Positions 1-11,130 are shown, counted from the stretch's first letter. The stretch: DNA of 64,000 bases from Chloranthus sessilifolius (GCA_021018995.1 CM037585.1:128182831-128246830), one strand, 5' to 3'. Program-made: numbers and translations. The notes: a model not told the origin generated them from the letters alone.

Positions 1-325
1 CTCCGGCTCTTTGCTGCAAATCCTTCCGTGCCGACCAGTCTCCTCAGCGTCCAAATAGGATGAAAGCTGATCGCCCGAAATAACAATGGGTCCAGTAGGA
101 TAAGGAGTGGAACCCGTGAAAACGGGTCCACAATTGGCAATTGGCCCTCTCAATATATCCGGGCCCAGAGATCTAGTGGGTCCCCCCCCGGGAGGCACCC
201 CATGGGTTTTCATCTCATCTTAGATCCCACGTAAGCAGACCAGTTTGCCCGTTAAGAGACCCGAACCCGAAATCTGGCAATGAAGGCCACGTGGCGGTGG
301 CATGTGTTCCTCCCCCCGTAGCTGG

Positions 326-332
326 TATAAAA
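326..332 (+). promoter_or_regulatory. TATA box of the left-edge LTR
   Basis: TATAAAA follows a GC-rich stretch and precedes a C-rich leader with AATAAAA at about 356. This is the usual U3/R arrangement of a plant LTR promoter. Confidence 0.5.
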
Positions 333-760
333 CCCCTCCATACCTCGTTCCCCACAATAAAACCCTGCGAGGCTGATCTTCCAGAGCCTTCCGACGCCAG
401 GCTACGTGTCGCCTCCAGATTGCGTCCCTCTTCCCGATGCAACAGCTTAAACCTTCTCCTTCTCAAATAAAACCTAATCAGCTTTTTGCATCGCCGAGAA
501 GCAGTCCTCTCAGAGGAGCCGACCACCTCGAGCTCCATCGGGTCCTAGGTACGACCACCTACCTCGTCCGACACATCCGATAGCCCCCTGATTTCACCTA
601 CTTCCAGTTTTTGCAGGTGTACGAGTTCGAGATCAGCGTACAAGTTGATCGTACCGTTTGCATCGAGATCAAAACTCTGGTGGGCGCTTCAACCGACGCC
701 GAGTCACCAAAGACCATTCTCGGACCCTCCGCCGAATGAGAATGAGCAACTCGGAGGACA

Positions 761-1309
761 ATGCCATCCCCCGCCGACGGGGCCGGAGAGATGAGTGGGC
801 CCAGATCGTTCGGCAAGTCTGAGGTCGGGCACCCCTCCCGTAGATATCCCATCCGGCGTAGCCCCTCCATGTCGGACTGTATCTGTGAACGCCTAAACCA
901 CCATTTCCAGAGTCTCTACGACGCCAATGCCAGAGGACAGAGCCCCCGACGCCCTTTCGACCGGTTGATGCTTAACCCCAACCCTCTCCCCACGGGCGAG
1001 TTCTACCAAGAGCTGACAGCGTTGGCCGTCAACCAAGACATCGATGAGCCGAGGGATCCGGTCGATCCTCTCAACACCCACGAGAATACGAATATGAGAC
1101 GTGATCCAGAGGTCCGCCGATCGCCGATCGACCCTGATGAAGCGACCACAGTGACTCCCGATCCCGCGGAACATCTCCGGGGACCACGCGTGGAGCGAGA
1201 GGCATATGTAACCAACCACCCCCTCCTCCTCAAGCACCTTAGCCTCACCCACAGAAGGTTCCCAGCGACGACAAACAACCGGGCAACCCTCAATAAAGTC
1301 TCTTTTTGA
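761..1309 (+). CDS. Possible gag-like ORF of the left-edge element
   Basis: 182 codons are open in a GC-rich context. The product is rich in Pro, Arg and Asp, with no zinc knuckle and no recognisable gag core. The position just downstream of a putative LTR end is the only reason to suspect gag. Overlapping frames on both strands are also open, which GC-rich sequence does by chance, so this may not be a gene. Confidence 0.2.
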   Translation: MPSPADGAGEMSGPRSFGKSEVGHPSRRYPIRRSPSMSDCICERLNHHFQSLYDANARGQSPRRPFDRLMLNPNPLPTGEFYQELTALAVNQDIDEPRDPVDPLNTHENTNMRRDPEVRRSPIDPDEATTVTPDPAEHLRGPRVEREAYVTNHPLLLKHLSLTHRRFPATTNNRATLNKVSF

Positions 1310-1900
1310 GACAACAAGCCAAAGCATCGTCCTCCATCCCGAAACGCAAAAGGAACGAAGAGGAGGAGATAATAGATACCATAGGCCTTGCTGACATCTT
1401 CCAAATGTAATTAACCCACCTATGTACAGAGAATAGAGAAAATATATCACTGCTAGCTTCTAAAACCACCCAGTAATGTCTTAAATTAACTGCTAGCGCA
1501 CGAATGTGAGGAAGGTCGACTCCGAGAGACCCAGAGGAGAGCGGAAGATCCCGAACCACGGGTCCCCTCGGAAGCGACTGAACCAACTCCAGGTTCCCAC
1601 GGCAGCCATACAACTCGCCAGGCCGCTGGTCGGGAATAACCAAGGAGGCCGAATCAACCGTTCTGTTATTTTTAGCAACAATTGACCACTCCCGCCGAAT
1701 ATCTCAAATATGAGACTCATCTAAAAAAAATTGGTTCTCCCTACAATGAGACCGACTCTCAATACCGGAAGTAACAATTTTGCCCTATGCTCTCGTGGCG
1801 TCGCATCCGTGACAGTGGCAAACCGAGCGCCAACGGAAATTGACGTTGCGACACCTACCACATAACCAATCCCCGGCCCTGAGCACAAGGCACGAGTCCC

Positions 1901-3700
1901 CGGCCCTTGTAATAACCATTTTCCTTATTTTAAAATTTTATATGACCTATGAGCTTTGTCGAAAGTACTTGTGATCGAAGAGGAGACTCGTTATCCCCTT
2001 TTTTCTATCATAGATGAATCTTAGTCACCTACCTACCAAAGCATGTTTTCCAAGTAGCTCTCATTTCTTTAGAAGGTCTTGGAGGTGTATGCCTCGAGAC
2101 ACGCCTTCATTTATTAGCTCTTAATTCTTACATTTTTAATAACTTCATTTAAAGATAAGGTTAATACAACTAAGATGTTTGAAAAAGGTTTCATGCTGAT
2201 TCAACTTAAAATGAAAGTTCAACAAACCTTGACCTCCTAGGAAAAAAATTGAACTTTTGAGAATTTTCAAGCATGTAATTACATGCTCATGCCTAGTTCC
2301 TCTTCCTGCCTGAACATTTATTTCCTTAAATCTAGTGATTTTTAAAAGATATGAAATTGCTACCATCAAGCAAAAAATACAAGTTAGGAAGGGCATAGTT
2401 GTAGTTATAGACTTGCAGATGAAGTATATCATTCATGGATGATGATTAATGGAACACCATGCCCATTCAATCATAGCTTATAACTGTATTTACAATGGTG
2501 TACAATATTTACATTGCTATGTAGCATAAGACATAATACACTCAATTATTTACTGTTGAATTATTAATTAAATCTGGTTGAATTGACTATGAAGTATATT
2601 TATCTTGTACATAAGTCATAAAATATCATATTTATATTTAGATATTGTTCTACTTTTTAGTATTCTTCTTCAAACAACAAAATTATTAATTATACATCTA
2701 AGTTATATAATTATTCCAATAAGGCAATGATTAAACCTTATTTTATGACTTCGTAGATCAGAGAATAGAATAACATTGTAAATTGATGTTTTTCTTGAAT
2801 GAAAGTTTAAATTGCACATTTCGTTCAGCTCTTATATTTTGTTTGAATGTTCAATTGGCTTTTTCTCCTTCACAATTATTGTGAAGCAATGGCTTGTTTT
2901 GAGATGGATTAAGGTTTGTTTTGAAGAGATGAATGGGTGCTTGACAATAACCTTCGATTCACGTGTTTCTGGGCCCTGAACTTCTGAGGAGCAATGATTG
3001 GCTGGTTTTGGTGAAATGAGGGATCAAAATCTTCCCATCTTCCATTTAAAATATTGCATGATTTGGATCAGATGTGAATGAGATCTGATGAATTTTCAGT
3101 TGCTTTTTAGGTCCCATTATATCAGATTAACTTGTTTTACGCCTATAATCAGTTTCTGATGAATTCTTCGTTAAATTTATGTGTAATATGAAGTGTGTCA
3201 TCAGGCAGTGAACTGCAAAGAGTGCTGTGATTTTTTTATGGTATTATTGAATTTCTGGTCGGTATACAGTTGTTTTTTACGTGCTGTATCTGTGCCATAG
3301 ATTGGGATTTTGTAGAAGAAGCTGGTTGCAGTCTTGCAGCTGTATATGTGGCTTAAATACGTTTTTGTGCAGCCTGTGTATGCGGCTTTTATTCCTGCAG
3401 TTGTGAAGTGTTAGTCATTATATTGTTCTCTAGAGTGGTTTGCAGTCATTGTACTGTTGTTTGATGGGTGCCAATTTTTGAATATGAATATGGTTAGATG
3501 CAGTGTGCATGTGGTGACTGCTCCATTACAAATTAAAATAGAAGCTAGTTGCTGCTGTGTTATTTACTGTCAATTAATGTGCTAATGCTGTGTTGCATTA
3601 TTTGTGAACAGATTTGTAACGTCGTTTGGGTGGGGGTGGGGATTGCTGTAATTGCAGCTTTATTTGTGGTCATCGTTGTAGTGGATGTGTAGCTAGTATA
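1901..3700. other. AT-rich stretch, no gene seen
   Basis: No convincing coding sequence on either strand. The part from about 2880 to 3700 is T/G-rich and may hold the degraded 5' part of the copia element that follows, but I found no gag and no copy of that element's LTR (search key: the start at 7023). Confidence 0.4.
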
Positions 3701-3720
3701 TAGGCCTGGTTCCTGCAGTA

Positions 3721-4368
3721 TTGCAGTACTTGTTGAGGTATCTCAATTTAGAAGATTCTGGTATAAGTTTGGGTAACTGGTCTGCCCAAGAGCAGTGTTA
3801 TGAAGGAAGGAAGCTGTATTTCTTTATAATGGCAAAATTAAAGAAGAATGATGTCCTGTTAGTGCAGAAGGTCAAGGGCTCAATCAAGACATGCCATTGC
3901 CTTCCCATGTCAGCCCAGTCTCCATGGATCATTGATTCTGGAGCAACTGCCTACATGTCCTATATGTCTTCTTTTTATTCTCTCTCCTTCATCACAATAG
4001 TCTAATGTTCAGATTGCCAATGGTTCCCTTATTCCTGTCATTGGGAAAGGAACGATTCAAGTTAATAAAATACCTTTAGAATCAACTCTAAATAAACATG
4101 CCCATTAATCTTCTATCTGTTAGTAGTCTTATCAAAAATCTTAATTGCAATGTGACTTTTTCCCCATCTTATTATGTATTTCAAGACTTGTCGACGGTTC
4201 ATGAGGAAAGGAGGCTCTACTCATTTGATACCAATGGGTTTCAGTGAAGAATACTCCTGCTGTTGCAGCTATTATATATCCTTAGAGGTTGTACATCTCT
4301 GGCACTTAGGCTTTGGCCACCTATCTGTGCCTCGACTATGTGCATTGTTCCTACAACAATTCCACTAA
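3721..4368 (+). pseudogene. copia protease and GAG-pre-integrase fragment
   Basis: The aspartic protease signature WIIDSGAT is present at about 3926-3949. The frame stops at 4005 and reopens at 4174, where the GAG-pre-integrase motif (LWHLGFGHLSVPRL) lies. The zinc knuckle expected before the protease is not seen. At least one stop and one frameshift separate the two domains. Confidence 0.8.
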
Positions 4369-4459
4369 TTTGACGATCCTAATTTAAATGTGAGGTTTGC
4401 CAGTTGTCTAAACACTATAGAGTAATTATATTGTGAGTCATAGCAGAAGTCCTACTCCC

Positions 4460-4935
4460 TTCCACCTTGTTCACTCAGATATGTGGACGCAATCCCCAGT
4501 TTGTGTCCTTTATTGATAATTGCTCGTTTCACTACGTTGTACCTGATGAAAAGAAAAGATGAAGTTGCATCCCTTTTCCTAAGCATCATAAGTTGATTCA
4601 AACCCAATATAATTCTTCTATGAAGGTGTTATAGTCAGATAATGAAGGAGAGTATTCTCCTATCAACTCTCAGAGAACATGGCACTGACTACTGAGAGAC
4701 AAATTACTTGCCCATACACTCCTCAGCAAAATGGAGAGACTGACAGGAAAGATCTTCATCTTCTTGAGGTGGCACGTGCCTTTAGTTGGAATGAATGTCC
4801 ATAAGAACTTGTGGAATGAAGTTGTCCTTACAGCATGTTTTCTCATTAATAGAATTTCTACTCATGTTTTTCATGGCAAATCTCCCATTCACCTGTTATC
4901 TCCCTCATCTCCTCTCTTTCCAGATCCTCCTAGAG
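4460..4935 (+). pseudogene. copia integrase fragment
   Basis: A degraded integrase core is followed by the well-kept TPQQNGETDRK segment near 4720 (usual copia form TPQQNGVAERKN), then the LWNEVVLTACFLINR segment and a kept GKSPIHLL-type motif. The catalytic glutamate position of the usual ER(K) motif reads as Asp here. Stops and frameshifts precede it. Confidence 0.78.
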
Positions 4936-5056
4936 TATTCAAATGTTTTTATTTGCCCAAGTACCTGAGAATCGTACCTGACGTAAGAACAAAGTTCAAC
5001 TCAGAGCCTAGTCAACAAGAAAGTGAAACTCTTCCTGTATCTGATATGTACCTGCC

Positions 5057-5437
5057 CAGGGTTACCTAATTCGCTAGCAGACCCAGCGAATCGCGAAGCG
5101 AACTGACCACCACATGTGGTATTTCTTTTCTTTTCTTTTCTTTTTTGGCTTACAAAAAGGTCAGCTTTAAGGGATTTGAACAGTGCTCCCTGCTGTTGAG
5201 AGCCACACGGATAACCAATGCTGCAGCACCACATTTGGTGAACACTTCGCACATATAAATTTACATATTCTAAAATGTATAGTTAATTTATAATTAAATT
5301 GAAAATTTATTGAAGTAGTTTTTTATTCTTTGTTTAGAGCGAATTATGAATTACGAACCGGCTTCGCTTGTATAGAGCGAATTACGAATTACGAACCCGA
5401 ATTCGAATTGAGCGAACCAACGGATCAGGTAACATTG
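5057..5437. mobile_element. hAT-type MITE (381 bp) inside the copia element
   Basis: It begins CAGGGTTACCTAATTCG and its reversed end reads CAATGTTACCTGATCCG, giving imperfect terminal inverted repeats. The flanking 8 bases are TACCTGCC (5049-5056) and TAGCTGCC (5438-5445), a 7/8 match as expected for a hAT insertion. Subterminal GAATTACGAA repeats lie near the right end. There is no coding capacity. The copia reading frame resumes after the second TSD copy at the expected codons (LPI...LRK motif). Confidence 0.85.
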
Positions 5438-6260
5438 TAGCTGCCCATTACATTACGTAAGGACGCACAATCTTGTACTTCCCATCCTATCAGGAAGTTT
5501 GTATCATATCATGCTCTGTCTGTTGTACATTCCTACTTTATATCATCATTGAATTCTATCTTATTCCTACTTGTGTCAGTAATGCTTTGTCTCAGCCACA
5601 GTAGAAGAAGGCTATCATTTAGGAAATGAAAGCAGAACAATATGTGGGATGTTAGCGTATTACCAGAAGGAAAAAAGGTTCTCGGTTGCAAGCGGATCTA
5701 CATTGTGAAGTATTGATCAGATGGTTCAGTTGAAATGTATGAAGTCTGGTGTAGCTAAGGGCTTCACACAAACGTATGGGGTTGACTATCATGAAATTTT
5801 TGCCCTTGTTGCCAAGTTAATTTTGGCTTGTGTCCTCTTATCCCTTGCTGCCCATAAAACGTGGTCACTTCACCAATTCGATGTAAAGAATGCAAACCTA
5901 CATTGAGATCTGAAAGAAGTTTACATGGCATTCCCTCTTGGGTTTACCCCGTGAGGGGAAGAAGGGGTAAGTATGTCGTCTTAGAAAGACGGCATATGAA
6001 TTAAAGCAATCACCGAGAGCATGGTCGAGAAGTTTATTGATGCTATTTTAGATTTGGCTTTTAGAAAAGTTACTATGATCACACTCTATTTGTAAAAACG
6101 GTGTTCAGTTCACTGCTCTAATTGTTTACATTGATGACATTGTTATCATTGGTGATGATGATAAAGACATTAGGAGACTTAAATAGTACATGAGCCAATT
6201 GTTCGATATCAAAGACTTGGGACCTCTAAAATACTTTCTTGAAATTAAGGTTGCCTGATC
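5438..6260 (+). pseudogene. copia reverse transcriptase fragment
   Basis: After the MITE come the linker motif (SCTSHPIRKFVSYHALS, ~5469-5520) and then the RT core: VAKGFTQTYGVDYHE, LHQFDVKNANLH (5867-5905) and IVYIDDIVII. The catalytic YIDD is intact at 6127-6138. Stops follow LH (5904) and lie at 6184 and 6256, with at least one frameshift. Confidence 0.87.
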
Positions 6261-6960
6261 AAAGAGAAGCATTTGTATTTCTCAAAGAAAGTATACCCTT
6301 GACATACTCAAGGAAACTGGTATGTTGGGGAGTAGACCCTCAGAAACTCTTATGGGTCCAAATCAAAGTATAAATTATGAAGATGGAGAGCCTTCACAGG
6401 TTGTTCGAGGGTATCAAACGCTTGTTGGAAAGCTGATATATCTCACTAACACACGACCAAATATCTCCTATGCTATAAGTGGTGAGTATATGCATGTTCC
6501 ATAGACTATACACTTAGATGTTGTGTGCAGGATTCTCAGATACCTGAAATCGTGCCCTGGGAAATGATTGCTTTATAATAACCATGATGACTTAGATGTA
6601 GAGGTATATACCGATGTCGATTGGGCTAAGACTCTTAGTGATAAGAGATCCACCACTTGATATTGTGTCTTTGTTGGAGGCAACCTTGTGGCATGAAGAA
6701 GCAAAAGGCAATATGTTGTTTCCAATTCCAGTGCAGAAACAGAGTACAGAATCATGTCAAATTTGAGAATCAGTGTAAAGCTCCCAATGAATCTCTTTGG
6801 AGATAACGAAGCAGGCAAACAAGTAGCAGAAATTCAGTTTATCATGGAAGAACCAACCACAGTCATTTTATCTGTAAGAAAGAAAAATCAGTTTTGCATC
6901 CTCAAGTTAGCTCTCAAGAACAAATTGATGACATACTCATCAAGGTCCTTGTAAAAGTTA
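6260..6960 (+). pseudogene. copia RNase H fragment
   Basis: The end of the connection domain (YQTLVGKLIYLTNTRPNISYA, 6414-6476) is followed by the RNase H segments VYTDVDWA (6604-6627), SDKRSTT and SSAETEYR (6728-6751). Several stops. The C-terminal residues of copia polyproteins follow to about 6950. Confidence 0.85.
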
Positions 6961-7022
6961 GATTGTGTGATCATGTATCCAAGTTGGGCATGATTGATAT
7001 TTATGCTCCAACTTGAGGAAGG

Positions 7023-7260
7023 TGTTAGTGTGTCACTTGAATTCTCTTATAAGTATAGTATGTATAGGTTGGTACTAATGTTATACATGGGATCTTATTG
7101 TAGGTAGCATATGCATAATAATGAAAAAGGGTATGGAAAACAACTCTCTCGCAACCCTAATTTCTCCCATTTCTTTCTTTTCTCCTTTTCTTCTTCTCTC
7201 CTTTTCCTCTTCTCTCCAACTTTAATCCTAATCTTCACTATCTCTAATCTTACATCTACA
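7023..7260 (+). repeat. copia 3' LTR
   Basis: The polypurine-type tract CTTGAGGAAGG (7013-7022 region) is followed by TGTTAGTGTGTCAC and ends near ...TACATCTACA. The AT-rich then CT-rich content is normal for a short copia LTR. No matching 5' LTR was found, so the right border is an estimate. Confidence 0.6.
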
Positions 7261-7980
7261 AATCCATGATACCAAACTTAATTTGAAGTACCAAGATATG
7301 ATATAACTAAGAATAATTACATAACAGAAAGTATAGGGTGGCCTGAACAATAGAAAGTGGTGGGCTTTGGTCACCGACATCCATAGATAATACACTTACC
7401 ATTATACTTTTAGGTCACGTGGTGCCACATGGCACACATTGTTTATGAATCCAATTAATACAAGTAGCAATGACATCATGTAAACTACCCTCAGCCCAAA
7501 AAACCATGGCCATCAGAGAATTCACACCATCCAATTCAAGCAATTTAATATAGACCCCCTATGTTTAATATGAACAATGATTGACATTAAAAGTGCTTGA
7601 ATCGAATGGAACAAATCCTATGATGGGTAAACTTCTTAGGCTACATTATTTCAAATTATTTTATATCACTTAGATGACTTGGACTGATCAACCAAGAGTG
7701 CCATGCAGCATAAAAAGTGTGTCGATGAGGTTTTATCTATTGACATAGGCCCATCAGTCTTAGAGAAAATGAAAGTGTCATTTGAGCTGGCTTTGATGAA
7801 TTCTTTAAGGTGATTATCGGATATCGCTAATATTGTGTAGTGTGGGAGAGTTTTTCCCACAATCCCCACCTATGCACTTCCTTTTTGTATTATATAAATA
7901 AATTGCCACTTGTTTTTTTAAAGATAACTTGGGAATGTCCACTTCTCTATGAAGTTTCCAAATGTATTTGATTAATGAAA
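7261..7980. other. AT-rich spacer, no gene recognised
   Basis: No exon-like similarity recognised. A 67-codon minus-strand frame at 7666-7869 lacks splice-site context and similarity. If the clathrin gene is intact, this is part of its intron 5. Confidence 0.35.
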
Positions 7981-8211
7981 TTGGTATTAGGTGCTCAACC
8001 CATGCACCAAGGGCAGTGGACAGATCGACCTCCCTTTGCCAACTTAGGGAGTTCCACAGATATCTTTGAGTGATTGGTGCTAAATCAGTATTTTCATTTA
8101 TTTTTGCGCTCAAAAATATGCGTGCTTCTTGAGGTTTGACCAGTTTGACCAGTTTGACAGAGATTGACTTGTACACCGCCCTTGGTGTACTGGTTGGGCA
8201 CCTAATACCAA
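7981..8211. mobile_element. Fold-back/MITE-like element, 231 bp
   Basis: The ends are inverted repeats of about 34 bp: left TTGGTATTAGGTGCTCAACC..., right (reversed) TTGGTATTAGGTGCCCAACC..., both followed by CACCAAGGGC. A short direct repeat GACCAGTTT lies inside the right half. I could not find a clean target duplication, so the superfamily is open. Confidence 0.65.
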
Positions 8212-8522
8212 CTCTTTGATATACAACTGTCACAACTTCAAAGATCTTCTGTAGTAGCAGACAATGACATAAAAGTGTGATGTTATAAACTTTGCAGGAA
8301 ATGGTCACAAAGTATGTTCTTATCCTCAAGTCTAGCTGTGGATCAATGATCAATGTAAGTGATTATGATTACCAAGATGGTCTATGGTTTGCAATTACGA
8401 GAGTAAAAAAGATATGCAATAAAGTCAACTATAGCATTTGATGAATAAAATGATAATAAAATTCTCGGGCCATTGAAAAAGAATAGAAATATAAGGAAGA
8501 CAGACTTGGCATGACTACATAC

Positions 8523-8744
8523 CTCAGGTGCACCTGGAGCTATTCCTATCAAAACCAGCCATTTTTCAGAGGGATCACAGCGATAGTTAATTATTTGGTT
8601 ATTTGACAAATTAGCTGTTCTTTCAAACATCTTCACAGGTTCTGAATCACCTGCAAACAAGTAACAGAGGCAAAAATTTCATGTTTAAGAATTAAGATAC
8701 CAGTGGAATACCTTTACAATAAAAAATCCCTTGGATATCAAATA

Positions 8745-8776
<32 letters not shown>

Positions 8777-8996
8777 GGGGGTGGGTGTGTATGTGTGTGT
8801 GGGTGTGTGGGTAATGAATCTCTCACTCGACTCATGTGATTATATTCCATGAATGACTAGCTCCTATTGGCTGCTGTCACTTCAATTGTCTTTGAAAAGT
8901 CAAAGGCAGTTGAAATCACATGCAGCCAATAGGGGGCTCGAGCCATGGGTTTATGTCCCATGACTTGAATTATGAAATCATTTCCCTATATGTATA

Positions 8997-9032
<36 letters not shown>

Positions 9033-11011
9033 CATGTGGTAAGCCGGTTCCCTAGGATGTGGTCGTAGGGTTGAACCCAATGATGTGGCCAGTTGGGCGC
9101 GCCATGTGGCACCCAACCCGAGGATCGGGTGCCTCGACAAGTTGCCCAAAGTCGATCTTATACCATCTAGAAAATCAAATTTAGAAAATGATGGCTTTCC
9201 ACCGTTGAATATTCAGTCAAAGTTGGAAAAAATTCAATACACCATGTTTGTTGGGCGAACCACGATATTTGACTTATGATTTAAAGGGCAAAAAAGTTAA
9301 GAAACTTTTTTCTTTTTCACCCTTGAGGGACAGGTGAACCCTAGGGGGAACAGGTGTCATTTGGGATTTGGGTACCACGTGGCAGCCCAAATGAACCACG
9401 TCCCAGCGTTGAACCCTACAACCACGTCCTAGGGACATTTTCCATATGTATATAATGTATATATGTGTGTGTGTGTGTGTGTTATTTAATCCAACAGAAA
9501 AAGGAAATAGAGAAACAAGAAAATGATATTTACCATCTATCAACCAATGGTACACTGAAGTTTGTGTGACCAGCCCCAACATCTTTGGGGTGATCCATTT
9601 CCAAAAGACAACCTGCAAATTTTACAAGGTGAAAGGATTGGAGTTCTCACGTACACTCAATTTCCTTGCAACACAAATGATTTCTAAAAAATATTTAGGG
9701 CAGTATGGTTTTTGAGAAACCCATCATCACCTGCTCGGGCATCTGATGTGATTTCAATTTTGCCTTCATCTCGATGTTAAATATTTGCAGGTGGTCCTGA
9801 GTACTTCCCGGGATTTGAGCTTCATATCGTAAGTCATCAGTCATTAGTAAGATATGGGATACAATAATGAAGATTCTTCATAGTAAGCATAAGGCAGAAG
9901 AAATGTATTCAAAGAACAACTTGTTTCAAAAATAAATGAATAAATAAAAATATTAAACGATGTTTAGACTTGACCATTCTATTAAGATAAGCACATAAAA
10001 ATAGTAATAACAATACTAAAACTCATAAGCCAATTTTAATGGAACACGTGGTTTTTAACAGAACTTTCCATCTTTAATGCAGTTAAATTCCCATTTTTAA
10101 AAAGCAGGTTAAAAAATTATTAAAAATGTTTTGCATTCGTATTTTTTAAACAGAACTATCTTTTGGATATTTTATTTTTAAAATGTTATTTTGAACGTGT
10201 ATTTTTTATGTTGTTAAACAAACACTAATGAGATTTCCTAGCACCACTCTATAGTTACAAATGCCATATTGATATAAGATTCATAATATTCACTCATTTT
10301 TTAAGTTCTTAATTTGAGGTTAGCCATGGCTACAATTCACAGCAATAAAAGCCAATCACACCATATCGAAACACGAATTGACATAAACAAAAAAACAAAT
10401 CATTTAAGAACCTTTAAGTGCAAGAATTCTCGTGTTCGGATTCATCAAAGCCGAATCTGCAGTAATAGGCCTTCTTAAGGGCTGCATCGGCATGCTCATA
10501 TCGATTATAACAACACTGTTCTGCGGCGCGGTTTCCCTAACACAAATGTACTTGTCGGATTCCATTGTAACATGCGTAAACGTGATGAATTGTGGATTTA
10601 TTCCAACACTTGGCAACTGCAATTAAAAATTAGCTTATTCAAACTGATTAATACAACGAATCAAAAACAAGATAGAGAGACCGCAAAATCAATTTTTTCT
10701 AAAACAAATTATCAGCATGACAAGAGATCAAACCATCGATCACAAAGGAGATCGCGATCTCGAACAGATCTGAAGAGATCTGAGATCAAATCTAAGCTGT
10801 ATTTCAACAAATCTATCATATATACCCAAAACAAAAACCCAAAAACAAGAAAAAAAATATATAGCACGGTAAATCAGTCCAATCGCTACCATTTACGTAT
10901 CAATTTAGCTACAATGGTACAAGCGAGCTAGAGAGAGAGAGAAAGAAAGAAAGAAAGAAAGATCACCGTCAAGGCCTCTTTCATGGTGATAGGAGCACTG
11001 GCAGCAGCCAT
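8523..11011 (-). CDS. CHC: Clathrin heavy chain, exons 1-5 (N-terminal 182 residues)
   Basis: Clathrin heavy chain forms the triskelion legs of the coat on vesicles leaving the plasma membrane, trans-Golgi network and early endosome; plant forms are about 1,700 residues. I read five exons: 11011-10967, 10616-10412, 9819-9731, 9612-9534 and 8650-8523. Together they give 546 bases, 182 codons, with no stop, and every junction keeps phase. All introns are GT-AG. Kept sequences include [60 protein letters not shown] and [20 protein letters not shown], which form the first part of the beta-propeller. The start is the conserved MAAA...ITMKE at 11011. The donor after exon 5 (GAG|GTATGT) is good, but exon 6 (usual LVKGNMQLFSV region) is not found in 1-8522. 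So either intron 5 exceeds 8.5 kb because of the copia insertion, or this is a 5' fragment. Confidence 0.95.
8745..8815. repeat. TG microsatellite and 20-base G run
   Basis: (GT)n runs into about 21 consecutive G, then mixed GTGGGTGT units. It lies inside clathrin intron 4. The exact length of the G run is unreliable in most assemblies. Confidence 0.85.
8859..8939. repeat. Hairpin-forming inverted repeat in clathrin intron 4
   Basis: The left arm AGCTCCTATTGGCTGC... (to TGTCTTTGA) pairs with the right arm, reversed AGCCCCCTATTGGCTGCATG... (to TGCCTTTGA), around a very short loop. Weaker pairing continues outward to about 8835 and 8965. This is the form of a small MITE. It is flanked by TG repeats on both sides. 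Confidence 0.6.
8996..9034. repeat. TG/TA microsatellite
   Basis: (TG)n followed by (TA)n. A similar TATGTATAT...(TG)n run follows the next element at 9445-9482, suggesting that element inserted into a microsatellite. Confidence 0.85.
9046..9440. mobile_element. MITE with long inverted repeats in clathrin intron 4
   Basis: The left end TCCCTAGGATGTGGTCGTAG... pairs with the reversed right end TCCCTAGGACGTGGTTGTAG.... The similarity extends about 75 bp (GTGG...GGGC..GCCA.GTGG.ACCCAA). The middle is AT-rich and non-coding. Both sides are TATATA/TG repeats, which hides any target duplication. Confidence 0.72.
10931..10961. repeat. GA/GAAA microsatellite at the start of clathrin intron 1
   Basis: (GA)n then (GAAA)n on the plus strand, directly next to the exon 1 donor site at 10966. 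Confidence 0.85.
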
Positions 11012-11130
11012 GGCGCCTAAATCGACGAGAATTCGTCACCGGAAAACCGGATTTACAGAGGGGAGAAACCGCTTAGGGGCTTCGAAACCCCGATTTGAGC
11101 ACGAAAAGTGATATTGCAAAACCGCCGATG

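Larger units (their letters stand above)
1..1900 (+). mobile_element. GC-rich remnant of an LTR retrotransposon
   Basis: This block is clearly more GC-rich than the DNA that follows and ends abruptly near 1900. It looks like an LTR (TATA box at 326, CA/CT-rich transcribed leader) followed near 670-700 by a possible primer-binding region (CTGGTGGGCGC) and a proline- and arginine-rich open frame from 761. I see no protease, reverse transcriptase or integrase and no second LTR. The left edge is cut by the window. It could be a large non-autonomous element or a truncated gypsy element. The family is inferred from layout only. Confidence 0.45.
3700..7260 (+). mobile_element. Decayed Ty1/copia retrotransposon with 3' LTR
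   Basis: The domain order is that of copia: protease (WIIDSGAT, ~3926), GAG-pre-integrase (LWHLGFGHLS, ~4300), integrase C-terminal part (~4700-4930), reverse transcriptase (VAKGFTQTYGVDY ~5755; YIDD 6127), RNase H (~6600) and a 3' LTR from 7023. Many stops and frameshifts make it inactive. The 5' LTR and most of gag are not recognisable. A hAT MITE at 5057-5437 interrupts it. It lies left of clathrin exon 5, so it could sit in a long clathrin intron. Confidence 0.88.

Noticed and set aside
893..1450. Long minus-strand frames opposite 761-1309
   Set aside because: GC-rich DNA keeps several frames open; no motif or composition supports a protein.
7666..7869. 67-codon minus-strand frame left of clathrin exon 5
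   Set aside because: Considered as clathrin exon 6, but it lacks the expected LVKGNMQLFSV-type sequence and has no convincing splice context.
8761..8781. Run of about 21 G as a G-quadruplex or regulatory site
   Set aside because: Could fold, but homopolymer length is prone to sequencing error and it sits in a microsatellite in an intron.
10432..10931. Two plus-strand open frames
   Set aside because: They are antisense shadows of clathrin exon 2 and of intron 1; the minus strand carries the real similarity.
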